From Paralithodes platypus (Eukaryota; Arthropoda; Malacostraca; Decapoda; Lithodidae), in contig CM064519.1 of NCBI GenBank assembly GCA_032716605.1, forward strand, positions 23,265,688 through 23,329,687: 64,000 nt of DNA. Direction: 5' to 3'. Below, one piece after another: positions 55,251-64,000 of the stretch (positions within the stretch are counted from its first letter, which is position 1; each line of letters begins with the position of its first letter). Both the position numbers and the translations under genes were made by a program. The notes below the pieces were generated by a model. It saw nothing but the letters and a program-made list of their open reading frames with translations. It had not been told where the DNA came from and ran no database searches.

Positions 55251-56944
55251 GAGTTACAGGAGAATGAGAGACAAGTGTGAAGTAAGAGAGGTAATAAAAG
55301 TTTGTGAGTTAGAGAAGAGTGCAAAAGAGAGGGAGTACAAGAAAAGGCTAATTGAAAAGTGGATGGAATTGAGAGAGATGGAAGAGAGGGAAGTAGAGGT
55401 TGAATGGCAACAGTTTAAGGAAGGAGTGAAAGCAAGTATGGAGGTAGTATGCGGTAAAAGGAAAGTAGGAGGCAGAGGTATCAGGAAGGGAAGCGAGTGG
55501 TGAAATGATACGGTGAGAAAGGCCGTTGAGGAGAAGAAAGTGTTTTGAGAGGGTTTTACAGGATGGTAGTGTTGAGGTATGGGAGAGGTACAAGGAGAAA
55601 AGGAGAGAGGCAAAACGGAAAGTTAGAGAAGCAAAAAAAGATGCAAACGAAAGGTGAGTTCAAAGGTTGAGTGAGAATTTTGAAGAATGAAAGAAGATGT
55701 TCTGGAAGGAGGTAAATAGAGTAAGGAAAGGAGGACAAAAGAGGGAAGAGTCAGTGAAAGATGCAAATGGAGAATTACTAGTGGAACCAGTTGAAGTGAG
55801 GAAAAGGTATGCCGAGTATTTTGAATCTTTGTTATATGCAAAAGATGGAAGAGAAGCAGTGGTTGATGGAGATAGGTTACCCAGGCCACCCAGGTGGCAG
55901 GGAATAAATGAAAGGATTGAGGAAAGTGAGGTGAAAGAAGCAGTGAAACAAATGAGAGCGGGAAAAGCAGAAGGTTTGGATGGTATTGCTGTGGAGTGTA
56001 TAAAGAAGGGTGGAGATGTGATAATAGATTGGTTGGTGAGACTTTTCAATGTGTGCTTTGCTGTGTCAATGGTACTAATAGACTGGAAGAGTGCATGTAT
56101 TGTGCTGTTGTACAAGGGGACTTGGGAAGGGAGATCGGCAGGAGTGTTCAAGTTATAGAGGTATTAGTTTATTGTCAGTGGTTGGAAAGCTGTATGGCAG
56201 GGTGTTGATAGGATAATAAAGTGTACGGAAGTTGCAATAGGAGAAGAACAGTGTGGTTTTAGGAGGGGAAAAGGGTGCGTGGATCAGATGTTTGCAGTAA
56301 GACAGTTATGCAAGAAGTATTTAGAAAAGCATAAGGAGATATTCTGGGCTTTTATGGATTTGGAAAAAAGCGTATGATCGTGTGGATCGGGAAGCAATGT
56401 GGAAGGTGTTAGGGATTTATGAAATTGGAGGAAATTTGTTAGAAACAGTTAAGAGTTTTTATGAAGGGAGCAGAGCATGTGTTAGAGTAGGAAATAGTAA
56501 GTTGAGTGAATGGTTTGAGGTAAAGGTAGGTTTGCGACAGGGTTGTGTAATGTCACCATGGCTGTTTAATATGTTTATGGATGGTGTGGTGAGGGAGGTG
56601 AAAATGAGAACTATGGGAAGAGGATTTCGTATGAAAGAATGGTAGAGATTGGGAGTTGAATCAGTTGCTGTTCGATGACGACACAGCGTTGGTGCCGGAT
56701 TCTGAGGAGAAACTGCAGCGTGTAGTCAAAGAGTTTGGTGTGGTTTGTGGAAGGAGGAAACTGAAGGTGAACGTCAATAAAAGTAAAGTAATGGTGTGTA
56801 ATAGTGGTGATTGTAGGGTGAATCTAGATGTGAGGCTGGATGGGGAAATATTGGAACAAGTACTGTAGTGTTTTAAATATCTAGGAGAAACAATAAGCAG
56901 GAGTGGAGGAATGGAAATGGAGGTAAAGCAGAGAGTGTGTGAAG
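55251..56944 (+). pseudogene. LINE-C reverse transcriptase, N-terminal to palm
   Basis: 55697-56158 encodes FWKEVNRVRKGG, MRAGKAEGLDGIAVECIKKG and DWKSACIVLLYKG. After breaks come VDQMFAVRQL, FMDLEKAYDRV (frameshifted by one base near 56370), VGLRQGCVMSPWLFNMFMDG, and FDDD in LLFDDDTALVPD, where the usual FADD Ala is changed to Asp. It ends in CFKYLGETISRSGG. Multiple stops show decay. Confidence 0.75.
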
Positions 56945-57436
56945 TGTGTGTCAGGAGGTCAGAAGTGTTGGAAGCCATGAAAAGAGTGAAGTTGGGGAAA
57001 GCACCAGGAACAGATGGAGTGTGTGGGGAAATGTTGAGGTATGGTGGTGAGATGTGATCGAATGGGTATGGAAAATGTGCAAACTAGCATGGGAGAAGGG
57101 GAGTGCACCCAATGACTGGAAGACTGGCATAATAGTCCCCCTATATAAGGGCAAAGGGGAAAGAGGAGTGTGTGGTAACCACCGAGGAATATGTCTTCTA
57201 AGCGTAGTAGGGGAGTGATTGAGAGAGTGAGAGTGAGAACGGAGAAATGGATAGGCGACGAGCAGGAAGGTTTTAGTAAGGGAAGAGGATGTGTAGATCA
57301 TATTTTTACCCTGAATTGTGTTGTGGAGAAATATCTGGAGAAGAAACAAAAGGTGTATGTTGCCTTTATGGACTTGGAGAAGGCCTATGACAGAGTGGAT
57401 AGAAAAGGTTTGTGGAAAGTACTTAGAATATATATG

Positions 57437-57935
57437 TGTGGGGAGGTTCCTCTCACACCACTCTCCTAGACAAGGTTGAAAGGAAGGCCTTTCGTATCAT
57501 TAACTCCCGTCCACTCACCAACTCTCTGCAATCTCTCTCTCTCCGCCGCAATGTTGCATCTCTCTCGCTATTCTATCGCTACTATAATAATCAGTGTTCC
57601 TCAGAGCTATCCCAGTGCATACCACCTCCTTTACGTAGGGCACGTGGTACCCGTCTTGCAACTCAATCCCACCCCTACTCTGTGCAACTCTCCAACCCAA
57701 GAGTGAAACTTTACTCTCAAACTTTCTTCTACTCAACAGCTGAGCTCTGGAACTCTCTCCCAGAATCAGTCTTTCCCGCTTCCTATGACTTAAATTGTTT
57801 CAAACTCCGTGTGTCCAGGCATTTTGGCTCGAACGTCCCTTGATTTTGGCCCTGTCACTCTTTCAACTATGGGGGAGGCACTTGCTATAGGCAGTTATGC
57901 CTTTTGCCTCCCTCAATCACATAGGAAAAAAAAAT
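57437..57935 (+). mobile_element. BS-like LINE 3' fragment in LINE-A
   Basis: 5'-truncated: begins at WGGSSHTTLLDKVERKAFRI, runs through SLRRNVASLSLFYRYYNNQC and LWNSLPESVFPASYDLNCFK to a stop at 57841. About 90 bases of 3' UTR and a short A-run follow. LINE-A resumes TACGGAGTAGATGGCAAG. It is nearly identical to 59945-60450, so both are recent. Confidence 0.85.
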
Positions 57936-58089
57936 ACGGAGTAGATGGCAAGTTGCTGAAAGCAGTGAAGAGCATGTATGAGGGTGCAAAGGCGGCAGTA
58001 CGTGTGGAGAGTGAGCAGAGCGAGTTCTTTGACCTGAATGTTGGTTTGAAACAGGGGTGTGTGATGTCCCCGTGGTTGTTTACTGTATA

Positions 58090-58697
58090 CAGGGTGTTCC
58101 AGTAATGCTTTTCATAAATTATATGGTGGACTCATCAGACAAAAATAAGAATACATTACTCTATGAACATGAGGTTGAGTATTTATAATAACGGAGTTAT
58201 TACACGATTTAAGTTAACGATAGATACAATGCCATTCAGTCCATGGGGTAATGTTGCCATTTTAGTGGATTATATCCATTTGGCCTTCGCTATCGCTTGC
58301 TAGCCTGAAGAGAGAACGCCGATTGGATACAAACCGCTAGAATGGTAATAGTACCAGGGGGTAGTATGGAAGCCATCTTTGCCGGCTCTAGCCAGGCGGT
58401 AATCATGTGGTTGTGTTTCGTTCTAGTTGTTCGAGAATTTGAATCATGTACTCAGCTTAAGATAGTGATAGCAATGGAAATGTAATGAATAATAATGAAA
58501 CTGATATTACATTATTAGTTTTAGGATATTTCAATCAGCTTAGGAAGGACGTGTAACCAATGATGCATCCTTTAATTATGTCAGTCTAACTCCCGTTATT
58601 ATAAATACTCAACCTCATGTTCATACAGTAATTTATTCTTATTTTTGTCTGATGAGTCCACCATATAATTTATGAAAAGCATTACTGGAACACCCTG
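58090..58697. mobile_element. Mariner-like MITE with long TIRs (608 bp)
   Basis: CAGGGTGTTCCAGTAATGCT starts both ends in inverted orientation and the similarity continues for about 105 bases (58090-58195 and 58592-58697). TA is duplicated at 58088-58089 and 58698-58699. Removal restores TTTACTGTATATGGATGG, coding LFTVYMDG in LINE-A. No transposase. Confidence 0.92.
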
Positions 58698-58700
58698 TAT

Positions 58701-59242
58701 ATGGATGGAGTCATGAAAGAAATACTATCAAGAGCAGTGGATGTTGGTGTATCGCTGAAAAGTGAGGGAATTGAATGGAAGCTCCCTATACTGCTGTTTG
58801 CGGATGATACAGTTCTGATGAGTGATAATGAATGGGAGTTGCAGGGTCTGGTAAATGAGTTTGGAACAGTGTGCGAAAAACTAAATTTGAAGGTAAATGC
58901 GGGGAGGAGCAAGGTTATGGTCTTCGAAAGGGGTGAAAGCACAGAGTGTGAGGTGAAGCTGAACGGTCAGGCTATGGAGATCGTCAACTCTTTTAAGTAT
59001 CTGGGCAGTGTGTTGAGTAAAGATGGGACTATGGATGAAGAAGTGCGGGAGAGGGTACAACAGGGGAAGAGGGTTGTAGGAACGTTGAAAGCAGTAACAA
59101 GAAATAGGGTGGTCAGTATGGAAGTGAAGAAGTCCTTGCATGACAGTGTGGTAATCCCGACACTGACTTACGGAAGCGAAGCATGGATGTTGGTCGAGAG
59201 AGACAGACCAAGAGTGAGAGCAGTGGAAATGAATGACTTGAG
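58701..59242 (+). pseudogene. LINE-A RT palm and thumb after the MITE
   Basis: The open frame from MDGVMKEILSRAVDVGVSLK through FADD to RAVEMNDLRSACGV aligns residue for residue with 868-1380 (-), with few changes. It is continuous with 57936-58087 (GVDGKLLKAVKSMYEGAKAA) once the MITE is removed. Confidence 0.82.
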
Positions 59243-59258
59243 AAGTGCGTGTGGAGTT

Positions 59259-59774
59259 GTTGTTGTGTTTCCCCAAGCTGCCTGGCCAAACAGCCCCAAG
59301 GCCCCGAGCAATTCCAAGGCCATAACCGAGTGCCCCCACAGAACCCTCCCCGCCGACCACAATAAAGCCTGGGTGACCGAAGCCACTCCATGGCGGGGAG
59401 CTAAGGAGGGTGCGGAAACGCCCGGGAAACCAAAGCCCCACCCAGGGCCCTGTGCCCCTCAGCAATTATGAAGAGAAAGTTGAGGGGCAAGGGAAAAATG
59501 TGACGCTTTGGCTTCCAATCTTGGTAGATTGGGAGGTCAATCCACGGAAGAGACGCCGTCACTTGAGATCTAGAAAATATATAAGTTAAAGGAACAGTCA
59601 GAGTAAGCTATGGGTATGGCAGAGATTGCACAGCTCTCACTCTGATAGACCAGCCCATCACCACATGACTAGAACCCAATTCTCTCAGCATCAGCTAGGA
59701 AAGGCCCTAGAAAGCCGCCTTTGGCGGGGGGATAGCTCCCCTATTTCAACCCCTTTCGGGGTTAGGCACCCGCC
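59259..59774 (-). mobile_element. SINE-like retroposon sharing a Jockey LINE 3' end (516 bp)
   Basis: AAGTGCGTGTGGAGTT occurs at 59243-59258 and 59775-59790, a perfect 16-base target duplication. On the minus strand the element begins GGCGGGTGCCTAACCCCGAA and ends GGGCTGTTTGGCCAGGCAGC, TTGGGG and an (ACA/AAC)n tail. This 3' block matches the end of the Jockey LINE at about 10040-10080 (GGGCTGTTCGGCCAGGCAGC). The rest is unrelated to that LINE's coding part. It has no RT and may use that LINE's enzyme. It could also be an internally deleted LINE. Confidence 0.85.
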
Positions 59775-59811
59775 AAGTGCGTGTGGAGTTACATGGAGGG
59801 ATAGACAGACC

Positions 59812-60462
59812 ATATTACCATATTACCAGTCTTGCTAAGGCAGCCTCTCAGAAGCTGGGTGTGCTCAACCGCCTTAGAGGGTTCTTTTCCCCTGCACATC
59901 TTCTTGCTCTGTACAGGGGCATAGTGCGCCCTTGTATTGAGTATTGTTCACATGTGTGGGGAGGTTCCTCTCACACCGCTCTCCTAGACAAGGTTGAAAG
60001 GAAGGCCTTTCGTATCATTATCTCCCGCCCACTCACCAACTCTCTGCAATCTTTCTCTCTCCGCCGCAATGTTGCATCTCTCTCGCTATTCTATCGCTAC
60101 TATAATAATCAGTGTTCCTCAGAGCTATCCCAGTGCATACCACCTCCTTTACGTAGGGCACGTGGTACCCGTCTTGCAACTCAATCCCACCCCTACTCTG
60201 TGCAACTCTCCAACCCAAGAGTGAAACGTTACTCTCAAACTTTCTTCTACTCAACAGCTGAGCTCTGGAACTCTCTCCCAGAATCAGTTTTCCCCGCTTC
60301 CTATGACTTAAATTGCTTCAAACTCCGTGTGTCCAGGCATTTTGGCTCGAACGTCCCTTGATTTTGGCCCTGTCACTCTTTCAACTATGGGGGAGGCACT
60401 CGCTATAGGCAGTTATGCCTTTTGCCTCCCTCAATCACATAGAAAAAAAAAAAAAAAAAAAT
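59812..60462 (+). mobile_element. BS-like LINE 3' fragment with poly-A, in LINE-A
   Basis: It begins near YYHITSLAKAASQKLGVLNR and runs through IEYCSHVWGGSSHTALLDKV, FYSTAELWNSLPESVF and a stop at 60359. The end is AATCACATAG and an A-run of about 20. It is longer at the 5' side than 57437-57935 but otherwise almost the same sequence. LINE-A resumes TGAGGAAGTAAGAAGG. Confidence 0.87.
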
Positions 60463-60645
60463 GAGGAAGTAAGAAGGAGGTGTGGTGTGGAGGTAGATTT
60501 GCTGGAAAGTGTGAAAAGGAACAACCTGAGATGGTTCGGCCATATGGAACGTATGGAAAGCGAGAGAATGACCAAGAGGGTGTAAAAGAGCGAGGTGGAG
60601 GGACAGAGCGGGAAAGGTAGACCGAAAGAGAGGTGGAAGGATGAA

Positions 60646-61590
60646 GACGAGAAATTTCGGAATGAAAGTAAAAAGTACAATGTATCAAGGAATTGTTGTG
60701 CCAACAGTGATGTATGGGGCTGAGACAAGGGCAATGAAGGAAAAGGAGAGAAGAAAGCTGGATGTGATGGAGATGAGCTGCTTGAGAAGTATGTGTGGAG
60801 TTAATCGTAGAGACAGATTAAGGAATGAAGAGATGCGTAGGAGAGTGGGGCAGCAGGAACATTTGTCAGCCAGAGTGGACAGAAGGGTGCTGAGCTGGTA
60901 TGGTCATGTTGAACAAATGGAAGATGAAAGGCTTACAAAGAGAATATGTGAGTCAGATACAAGGGGGAGATAGAAGGGCAGGAAGACCTCCATTGAGATG
61001 GAGAGACTGTGTAAGGCAAGCTTTGGATGATAGAAGAATGACTATAGATCAGACAAGAGAAGTGGTAATGAACAGGAATGAATGGAGAATGCTTGTGAAT
61101 AGATGAGTGAACACGTGGTCATTTGGGGGAAGGGGTCGGGCTCAAGTTGGACTAGATAATAGTCTATCAGGCGCCTGGCCCGGGGAGACGATTAATATGA
61201 AGGGTGCGCCTGGAAGTGTGGTGGGCGTACTTATGGTGGTAGGACTTCGCTGCATGTCTGCCTGCCGAGATCGGAACCTCTCCGGATGGTCGGGGGCCGG
61301 GGGAGTGCTGGAGGGACCTTGGTGACCCTGGTCTCTGGGTCTTCTCCTGAATGACCTAGATGTGTGTGAATTTGTGTTTTGTTTTTGTGTGTTCGTTGTT
61401 TTTTTTGTTTTGTGTTCTACCTGTTCTTGCTCTGTCTTGAGTCGGCCACCCCCCAAAAAAAAAACCCACAAAACAAAACAAAACAAACAAAAATAATATT
61501 AACTAAAATAAAATAAAATAAAATAAAATAAAAAAAGGAAAAGTGGGGATTAGGCCTGAGTAAATAGATAGATAGATAGATGCATCTATG
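60646..61590 (+). pseudogene. LINE-C C-terminal part and 3' end
   Basis: The frame encodes STMYQGIVVPTVMYGAETRA, MEMSCLRSMCGVNRRDRLRN and SWYGHVEQMEDERLTKRICE to a frameshift near 60970. It then gives RRAGRPPLRWRDCVRQALDD to a stop at about 61106. The 3' UTR holds A-rich runs (61450-61540) and ends in (GATA)n. Confidence 0.75.
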
Positions 61591-61777
61591 AAGATATGAT
61601 ATGCACCAAGGAAGAAGTGATTCCATTTAGGAGGTGATCGATAGAGTGCATACCTCCGCTAGCATAGGTGAGGTACGTGCTCTCCCGAGTGTCCCTCTAG
61701 TTAGTTCATGTACAGTATGTGTTTAGATACTGTTTTGACAACGTAATTATATTTAATAAAGAATCATTTACTTCCAG

Positions 61778-63167
61778 GAAAGACAAGATTGATATCCAAG
61801 AAGTAGAGAGCTCAGCCAGGAAAGAATCGGTTAGTAGTTATAACAGCTCCCATCAAGCTGCTGAGAGGAAAGTAGAGGAGAGCAAAAAAGAGCCAGTACC
61901 TTTACATGGCCACTTCCCAGGTGTTATTGTTCCACCTGTTTACCATCACCACCAACACCAATCCGCTGCCTTCACTCACATATCCACCCTTGCCACCTCC
62001 TGCCCCACCACGCTACCAATACCATGTCCTCCTGAGACTAAGACTGAGAGGTATAAAAGTAAATTGCCCGCTGTCCCTGAAGAAATAGCTACAGTGACCA
62101 GGAAAGCATTACCGGATAGCTCGAGGAGATCCACCAACAGACATCACAAGGAAAAAAAACGTAGAAAGGAATCGTCGGCTTCTGATTCGGATTCATCTAC
62201 GGGTGATAGTGGTGCAAGGGAAAAAGAAAAAAAATCATCACAAGGAGAAGACAATAAAGATAAAGAAATTGAAGAACTGTTAACAAAAAAAGAATCACTC
62301 ATAAAGCGTGTAAATTTAATGGTGGAACAGAAAAATATGATAGCTGGTCAACGGCATGACATTATCAAAAAGCACAAAGGTAGTAGAGATAACCTTAAAA
62401 GTATCCTGGAGGAAAATTCTCTTCTTGTAAAGGAAATAGTAAAACAGATAACCAACGTAAACAGTATAGTTCAAAAGGTTCATGAGGAACTTGACAAAAA
62501 AATAGAAAAGAATAATCCAAAAAATATGTTGATTATTAGTGATAAATCTAACAGTCCATTGCAGTCCCGAGAAACACAGCAAAAGAAACAACACTCCCCA
62601 GAAAGGGAGAAGTACAAGAAGCCCTCCCATTATATTAAATCTGACATGATTGAGGAAGTCAAGCCGTCCCCAACAAGAGAAGAGCGGCCTAGGTCTCCTA
62701 GAAGAAAGGAGTCGCCACCTCGTTTACCTCCACACAGCAAGCAGATTAATCTTCCCGAAAGCCCTAACTCCTCAGAATTATCTAGCAAGCGTTCATGGCC
62801 ACCCCAAGAAATCTATGATCAAAAGATATCCAGAAAAAAAAAATTAAGATCCCCCAAACCAACAACTATCAAAGAAAGCCGCCATCGTCCCGGCCCATCT
62901 TCAGAGCCCCAGGATGTCACTTCACCCGCCAAGAAATTCCAAGCCCCTGCCAAATCTAAAAAGCGAAACCCACTCCCTGCCAAAGTTTCTGAACAGCGAA
63001 GTACAAAGGGTGATGTGCTGCAGTACGCCCCTAATGAAGCTCAGAGAACCTACATTCGTTATGTGGACCAAGGGATGCACTGGTGTAAGCTCTGTAGCCT
63101 CTTCTTTGAAACTGCAATAGAGTTTATCACACATCTTATGACACAGATACACTTAGACAAAATCAAG
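61778..63167 (+). CDS. ZNF318-like exon: coiled coil and U1/matrin-type zinc finger
   Basis: The acceptor ends TTTACTTCCAG; the donor is ATCAAG then GTCAGT. It enters with one base completing the Arg codon begun at 24138 and leaves in phase 0 after 463 further codons. Content in order: Ser/Glu/His-rich start, basic Ser-rich part (HHKEKKRRKESSASDSDSS) and a coiled coil at about 62250-62520 (EELLTKKESLIKRVNLMVEQ, ILEENSLLVKEIVKQI). A Pro/Ser/Lys-rich linker follows, then a finger at 63084-63152, C-x2-C-x12-H-x5-H (WCKLCSLFFETAIEFITHLM). The finger, the preceding Tyr-rich lead (YIRYVDQGMHWC) and the coiled coil before it resemble vertebrate ZNF318, a nuclear protein. U1-type fingers bind RNA or double-stranded nucleic acid. 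The finger ends close to the splice site, and more protein should follow downstream of the window. Confidence 0.83.
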
Positions 63168-64000
63168 GTCAGTTTCCATTAGTGTTCTATTCTTATTTGG
63201 AAATTATTTTATCCTTCATCCGCAATATTATTGATTCATAGTTTTCGGGTAGAATGTAGAGTTCGGGCGTACCGCCAGCCTTGTTTACACTACGCGGAGC
63301 GGCGTCGGACGCTTGCCTTCATGTTCCCATCTATTTTGACTGCCTTTGGATACAATAATATGTTCAGGGGGGCTTTGCCCCCTCACCCCCCCCCCCCCAT
63401 GATATATTGTCATCATCATATATATTGCCAGCAGGGGGCAAATAACTGAAAAAAATCGCTGTCAAAATAGACGCGAACTTGACCATGGCGATCGACATGT
63501 GTAAACATGACGGCGGCGGTGGGGTCGGCGTCGGATGCTTGCAATCATGTTCCCGTCTATTTTGAATGCCATTGAATACAATTATATGTTGAGGGGGGCT
63601 TTGTCCTCCCTCACCCCCCATGACTTATTGTCACCATATATATTGCCAGCAGGGGGTAAATAACCGAAAACATCGCCGTCAAAATAGACGCGAAGTTAAC
63701 CGCGGCGATCGCCCTATGTAAACATGGCTACCGTACGCCCGGAATCTACATCCATCCCTAGTTTTCTCGAAAAGAAAAGCCACAAATTATTCCCTGGAAG
63801 CATGATAAAGTGTTCAATGTCTGAGACTTCCAGGTACACCAAGCTCTGTAGAAGGACAAGGAGATTTTTTTTTTTTTTTTTTTTTTTTTCCCCCCTCTCC
63901 AAATCAGTCTTTTGCTTCTTGTTAAGTGCTAATTCCATCTTTAAGTTTTAGGTGTACCATACTCTCATGGTTCCTGGACAAGATTATCCTTTTATGCTAC
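63168..64000 (+). other. Start of the following intron
   Basis: Donor GTCAGT at 63168. No further exon is visible. It holds two repeat copies (63282-63725) and a poly-T/C tract at 63866-63896. Confidence 0.6.
63282..63725. repeat. Inverted-end repeat copies B and C in tandem
   Basis: Copy B 63282-63507 (TGTTTACAC to GTGTAAACA) and copy C about 63508-63725 repeat the same unit as 71-279. Outer flanks are themselves inverted (CGGGCGTACC..AGCC at 63266-63280 and GGCTACCGTACGCCCG at 63727-63742). The pair together may thus be one larger element with ends CGGGCGTAC. C-runs and CCATGA(C/T)TTATTGTCA blocks are shared. Confidence 0.65.

Larger units (their letters stand above)
56945..60645 (+). mobile_element. 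LINE-A copy inside LINE-C, itself interrupted
   Basis: The copy starts at SEVLEAMKRVKLGKAPGTDG and continues DWKTGIIVPLYKGKGERGVC, FMDLEKAYDRVDRKGLWKVL, VGLKQGCVMSPWLF, MDGVMKEILSRAVDVGVSLK and FADD in LLFADDTVLMSD. It ends at WFGHMERMESERMTKRV and RPKERWKD, where LINE-C resumes. Inserts are 57437-57935, 58090-58697, 59259-59774 and 59812-60460. Unlike other family-A copies it lacks the last 50 codons and the GATA tail, which points to recombination or gene conversion between related LINEs rather than a simple insertion. Confidence 0.75.
54327..61590 (+). mobile_element. LINE family C (RTE-like), split by a family-A LINE
   Basis: Endonuclease from 54338, linker and RT to about 56944, then the thumb and tail from 60646 to 61110. 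A long 3' untranslated part with A-rich runs and a (GATA)n tail at 61562-61581 complete it. The family-A sequence 56945-60645 lies between. CFKYLGETISRSGGMEMEVK before the junction and STMYQGIVVPTVMYGAETRA after it are consecutive parts of one protein type, so the LINE-C flanks belong together. Confidence 0.78.
24139..61777 (+). other. 37.6-kb intron of the ZNF318-like gene
   Basis: Donor GTAAGC at 24139 and acceptor TTCATTTACTTCCAG ending at 61777 have matching phase: two bases (AG) upstream and one (G) downstream form AGG, Arg. The intron consists almost wholly of the transposable elements listed separately. A small exon of suitable phase hidden inside cannot be excluded. Confidence 0.75.

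Overview
The window is animal nuclear DNA. I infer an arthropod, most likely a decapod crustacean: the spacers are AT-rich, the TAGGCCTAGGCTA-type motif recurs throughout, DIRS-like tyrosine-recombinase retrotransposons are present together with several LINE lineages, many TTAA- and TA-flanked non-autonomous DNA transposons occur, and host exons are separated by very long introns. No bacterial-type operon, rRNA gene or CRISPR array is visible.

Host genes are a small minority. One plus-strand gene supplies three exons: 19477-19671 (two CCCH zinc fingers), 22673-24138 (RS-rich) and 61778-63167 (RS/Lys-rich, coiled coil, one U1/matrin-type C2H2 finger). The splice phases fit exactly across a 37.6-kb intron (24139-61777) filled with transposable elements. 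The last exon resembles vertebrate ZNF318, so the gene probably encodes a nuclear RNA- or chromatin-associated protein. Its 5' and 3' ends lie outside the window. A second host-type signature is a THAP zinc-finger reading frame on the minus strand (3711-4151), broken by a TGA inside its C2CH motif.

The rest is a layered repeat landscape. 461-3500 (-): nearly complete single-ORF LINE (family A, RTE-like). About 4340-19131 (+): DIRS-like element whose gag, RT/RNase H and tyrosine recombinase are interrupted by a TA-flanked element (4681-5503), a Jockey-type LINE (about 7510-10080), a TTAA MITE (13310-13755) and a piggyBac transposon (14079-18452). The piggyBac carries an uninterrupted 973-codon transposase with its catalytic Asp set and a perfect TTAA duplication. 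19985-24760: introns with a Jockey remnant, nested TTAA MITEs, a foldback element and tRNA-like SINEs. 25314-29500 (-): a CR1/L2-type LINE. 29886-31752: LINE fragments nested in one another. 32951-37070: MITEs and a TIR element. 37075-43340: a LINE (family B) holding two TTAA MITEs, a CR1-type copy and a hAT-like element with an 8-bp duplication. 43866-52760: a second family-B LINE split by a 7-kb DIRS complex. 54327-61590: a family-C LINE containing a family-A LINE, which itself carries two BS-like LINE fragments, a mariner-like MITE and a SINE-like retroposon with a 16-bp duplication.

The most interesting system is the apparently intact piggyBac element surrounded by at least ten TTAA-flanked non-autonomous relatives. 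One subfamily has a terminal sequence almost identical to the right end of the autonomous copy, suggesting a locally represented master/MITE pair. LINE clade names are my reading of motifs and have not been tested by a tree.
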